Below, one piece after another: positions 61,740 to 64,000 of a DNA stretch of 64,000 nt; positions within the stretch are counted from its first letter, which is position 1; every line of letters starts with the position of its first letter. The stretch lies in contig LVAC01000002.1 in NCBI GenBank assembly GCA_001602955.1, positions 124,001 through 188,000 of the forward strand, in the 5' to 3' direction. The translations under genes and the position numbers were made by a program. Below the pieces are notes generated by a model. It did no database searches and had not been told where the DNA came from. It worked only from the letters and a program-made list of their open reading frames with translations. Source of the DNA: Sulfurospirillum sp001602955. Lineage in GTDB: Bacteria; Campylobacterota; Campylobacteria; Campylobacterales; Sulfurospirillaceae.

Positions 61740-62942
61740 ATGTTGATCGTCCAGAAATACGGCGGTACGAGTGTCGGAAACGTCGAAAGAATCGACGCGG
61801 TAGCCGCTAGAGTGATTGAAAGTAAAAAAGCAGGACACGATCTTGTCGTGGTCGTTTCCGCTATGAGCGGAGAGACCAATAAATTATTGGAATTTGCGGG
61901 ATTTTTTAGTCAAACGCCCAATCATCGCGAAGTTGACATGTTGCTCAGTTCGGGCGAACGCGTTACAAGCGCGTTGCTGGCTATCGCATTGGAAGCCAAA
62001 GGCTATCCCGCTGTTTCCATGAGCGGAAGGCGTGCCGGTATCGTGACCGATACGATTCATACGAAAGCTAGAATCGAGTATATCGATACGACGGAGATGA
62101 AAAAAACACTCGGTGAAGGTAAAATTATCGTCGTTGCGGGTTTTCAAGGCGTTAGCGATAACGGCGAAGTTACGACGCTCGGACGCGGCGGTAGCGATTT
62201 GTCCGCCGTAGCGGTTGCCGGAGCGTTGGAAGCGGATCTTTGCGAGATTTATACCGATGTGGACGGCGTGTATACGACCGACCCTCGAATCGAGCCTAAA
62301 GCTAAAAAACTCGATAAGATTAGCTACGAAGAGATGTTGGAACTTGCCAGCTTGGGTGCAAAAGTGTTGCAAAGCCGTTCGGTCGAATTGGCGAAGAAAC
62401 TCAACGTCAACTTGGTAACGCGCAGTAGTTTTAACCATCATGAAGGAACACTCATTACAAAGGAAGAAAATATTATGGAACAACCGTTAGTGAGCGGCAT
62501 CGCTTTAGATAAAAATCAAGCACGCGTGACGCTTCGAGGCGTTACCGATAAACCGGGTATTGCCGCAGAGATTTTTCAAAAATTAGCCGATTGCAACGTA
62601 AACGTCGATATGATTATTCAAAACGTGGGGTATGACGGTACGACGAACCTCGGTTTTACCGTACCGCAAAACGAGCTTGAAGTGACCAAACAAGCGATGA
62701 GCGAACTCAAAGCCAGCGAGATTATGCAATACGACAGCGACATCGTTAAAGTTTCCGTCGTCGGCGTGGGTATGAAATCGCACAGCGGCGTTGCCTGCAA
62801 AGCGTTTTCCACGATGGCAAAAGAGGGCATCAATATCGAGATGATCAGCACGAGCGAAATTAAGATTTCGATGGTGATTCAGGCCAAATACGGTGAACTT
62901 GCCGTCCGAGCCCTTCATAGCGCATACCAGCTGGATAAATAG
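61740..62942 (+). CDS. lysC: Aspartate kinase
   Basis: A 400-aa monofunctional aspartokinase: kinase domain from LIVQKYGGTSVGNVERI with SSGERVTSALLAIAL, GRGGSDLSAVAVAGAL and YTDVDGVYTTDPRIEPKA, followed by two ACT domains (GIALDKNQARVTLRGV, KVSVVGVGMKSHSGVA). It makes aspartyl phosphate for lysine, threonine and methionine synthesis, with likely feedback control through the ACT domains. hobA follows after 3 nt. Confidence 0.97.
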   Translation: MLIVQKYGGTSVGNVERIDAVAARVIESKKAGHDLVVVVSAMSGETNKLLEFAGFFSQTPNHREVDMLLSSGERVTSALLAIALEAKGYPAVSMSGRRAGIVTDTIHTKARIEYIDTTEMKKTLGEGKIIVVAGFQGVSDNGEVTTLGRGGSDLSAVAVAGALEADLCEIYTDVDGVYTTDPRIEPKAKKLDKISYEEMLELASLGAKVLQSRSVELAKKLNVNLVTRSSFNHHEGTLITKEENIMEQPLVSGIALDKNQARVTLRGVTDKPGIAAEIFQKLADCNVNVDMIIQNVGYDGTTNLGFTVPQNELEVTKQAMSELKASEIMQYDSDIVKVSVVGVGMKSHSGVACKAFSTMAKEGINIEMISTSEIKISMVIQAKYGELAVRALHSAYQLDK

Positions 62943-62945
62943 TTA

Positions 62946-63497
62946 ATGCAACAGTTCTTAAAGTGGACCTTAGAGCAAATACGCAAAGACGGCTCTTCGA
63001 TGAGTTGGATGGAAGAGAAGCGGTTCGAATGGGTGCCGCTTTGTGCTTCCATGCTTAAAAATTTACTCGACGGGCATACCTTTATCGTCGTAACGGACGA
63101 TGATAGGGCGTGGTTTTGCCATTACCTGCTTCGCGCGGTCAATAATCGTCAGAAAAATCGACCGCTTTTGCCTTTCATCGCGTTGCAAACACTTTATCCT
63201 AATTTGTATCAGGTAAAAAATAACGAAGATATCGAGCTTTTAGAAGATATGCTCTCTCAAGCGTTTCCCGGCGGTTATACCTTCTTTTACGTCGGTAAGA
63301 ACAGCGATATTAAAATGCAAATCGCTAAACGCAAAGACGATAGTTTTATGTGGATTATGGACGAACATATCCAAAACAGTTTCTACCTTTTAAGTGACGA
63401 TGACAGTTTGGATATTAAATTGATTCAACTTTTTAGACTTCTCGATAAAAGTATCGATGCCGTGCTTTTTGCTGAGGTTGCGTTTGAAAATGAGTGA
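62946..63497 (+). CDS. hobA: DnaA-binding replication protein HobA
   Basis: A 183-aa protein with the HobA pattern (FLKWTLEQIRKDGSSMSWMEEKRFEWVPL, then FIVVTDDDRAWFCHYLL and GYTFFYVGKNSDIKM). HobA is a tetrameric Campylobacterota protein that organises DnaA at oriC. The neighbours lysC and holB are as in Helicobacter pylori. Its stop overlaps holB by 8 bp. Confidence 0.9.
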   Translation: MQQFLKWTLEQIRKDGSSMSWMEEKRFEWVPLCASMLKNLLDGHTFIVVTDDDRAWFCHYLLRAVNNRQKNRPLLPFIALQTLYPNLYQVKNNEDIELLEDMLSQAFPGGYTFFYVGKNSDIKMQIAKRKDDSFMWIMDEHIQNSFYLLSDDDSLDIKLIQLFRLLDKSIDAVLFAEVAFENE

Positions 63498-64000
63498 CGA
63501 AGAGGTTTTAAGCCATATTTTTATTTGTAAAAATGTGGAAAAAGCCAAAGAGCATTTAAGCCTTTTGTTGGATAAAAAGAGGCATCTGTTTTTTGTAAAA
63601 GACGAATTTTTGATGGAAGACGCCAAAGAGGTTATCAAAGAGGCGTACGTCGCCGAAGCGGCAGATAAATACCTGATTTTGGTCGCAAAAAGCTACCGCA
63701 TCGAAGCTCAAAACGCACTTTTGAAAATTTTAGAAGAACCGCCGCGTCACATCGTTTTTATCGTCGTCGCCCCTTCAAAAACGGCGCTTCTCCCGACGAT
63801 TCGTTCCCGATTGGCGTATAAGGAATTAGCGGTCGAACACGAACGCGTTCGCAGCGAACTTGCGCTTTCAAAACTGGATATTTCCGATATTTACGCATTT
63901 GTGCAAGCCCATCAAACGATCGAAAAAAATGCGCTCAAAGAGTTGGTACAAGGGATCGTTTACGAAGCGATTCACGAACATCGTCTCCATTTTAGCGAGA
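63490..64000 (+). CDS. holB: DNA polymerase III subunit delta' (HolB), 5' part
   Basis: About 170 residues of a clamp-loader subunit; the gene continues past the window. It starts MSDEEVLSHIFICKNVEKAK, with IEAQNALLKILEEPPRHIVFIVVAPSKTALLPTIRSRL as the delta' signature. As in other Campylobacterota it lacks a recognisable Walker A motif and N-terminal zinc site in the visible part. Start ATG overlaps the hobA stop. Confidence 0.92.
   Translation, partial: MSDEEVLSHIFICKNVEKAKEHLSLLLDKKRHLFFVKDEFLMEDAKEVIKEAYVAEAADKYLILVAKSYRIEAQNALLKILEEPPRHIVFIVVAPSKTALLPTIRSRLAYKELAVEHERVRSELALSKLDISDIYAFVQAHQTIEKNALKELVQGIVYEAIHEHRLHFSE

Overview
The window looks like a chromosome segment of a Sulfurospirillum-type Campylobacterota (formerly Epsilonproteobacteria). 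Three things support this. Gene orders match blocks I know from Campylobacter/Helicobacter: cprS-cprR-htrA / cbpA-hspR-kefB; ctpA-purC-purS-purQ-(periplasmic protein)-plsC-htpG beside clpB; nudH-lysC-hobA-holB. hobA is a family known from this phylum. The gene content (multihaem c-type cytochrome, NnrS, cobamide-dependent mutase) fits a respiratory, cobamide-using relative.

Layout. 0-3 kb (minus): start of ftsZ, ftsA and a PpiD-like periplasmic foldase. 3-9.4 kb (plus): bioA, rsmH with an FtsL-like protein, rmuC, copper exporter copA with its chaperone. 9.4-16.6 kb: nnrS, thiol peroxidase, then an accessory stretch (RhuM-Fic fusion, DUF1737 protein, a lipoprotein joining two wall hydrolases, a Pif1-type helicase). 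16-19 kb: a tightly coupled operon with FliL-like, MshM/CtsP-like and TPR proteins. 19-23.3 kb: UvrD-type helicase, rhodanese, a shortened YyaL protein. 23.35-23.87 kb: a 521-bp element with perfect 21-bp inverted repeats, holding an integron-type attC site and one AT-rich gene. 23.9-30.7 kb (minus): htpG, plsC, a BatD/SH3-like protein, purQ, purS, purC, ctpA. 30.9-35.4 kb: clpB, two small proteins, rraA, a tetrahaem cytochrome. 35.4-40 kb: glutamate mutase operon ending in an AMP-forming ligase. 40-44.8 kb: rpmH-rnpA-yidD-yidC-jag-mnmE. 44.8-53 kb: nhaA, a GGDEF/EAL protein with a haem-type sensor, lolA, secA, lolC/E. 53-60 kb: degenerate GGDEF protein, cprSR, htrA, cbpA-hspR, kefB. 60-64 kb: hemW, nudH, lysC, hobA and the start of holB.

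How parts work together. Envelope stress and proteostasis dominate: PpiD, HtrA, CtpA, LolA, LolC/E, SecA and YidC act at the envelope, while ClpB, HtpG, CbpA and HspR act in the cytosol. Matching HspR-like operators lie before clpB and cbpA-hspR. The htrA promoter carries an 11-bp-phased direct repeat that could bind the adjacent regulator CprR.

Most notable signals: (1) an IR-bounded solo integron cassette with no integrase in view; (2) a translationally coupled glutamate mutase/reactivase/ligase operon with no methylaspartase beside it; (3) a very over-represented palindrome, TACATGTA, sometimes paired into terminator hairpins; (4) rnpA and mnmE without a standard start codon although their conserved N-termini are encoded. 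No tRNA, rRNA, CRISPR array or prophage was seen.
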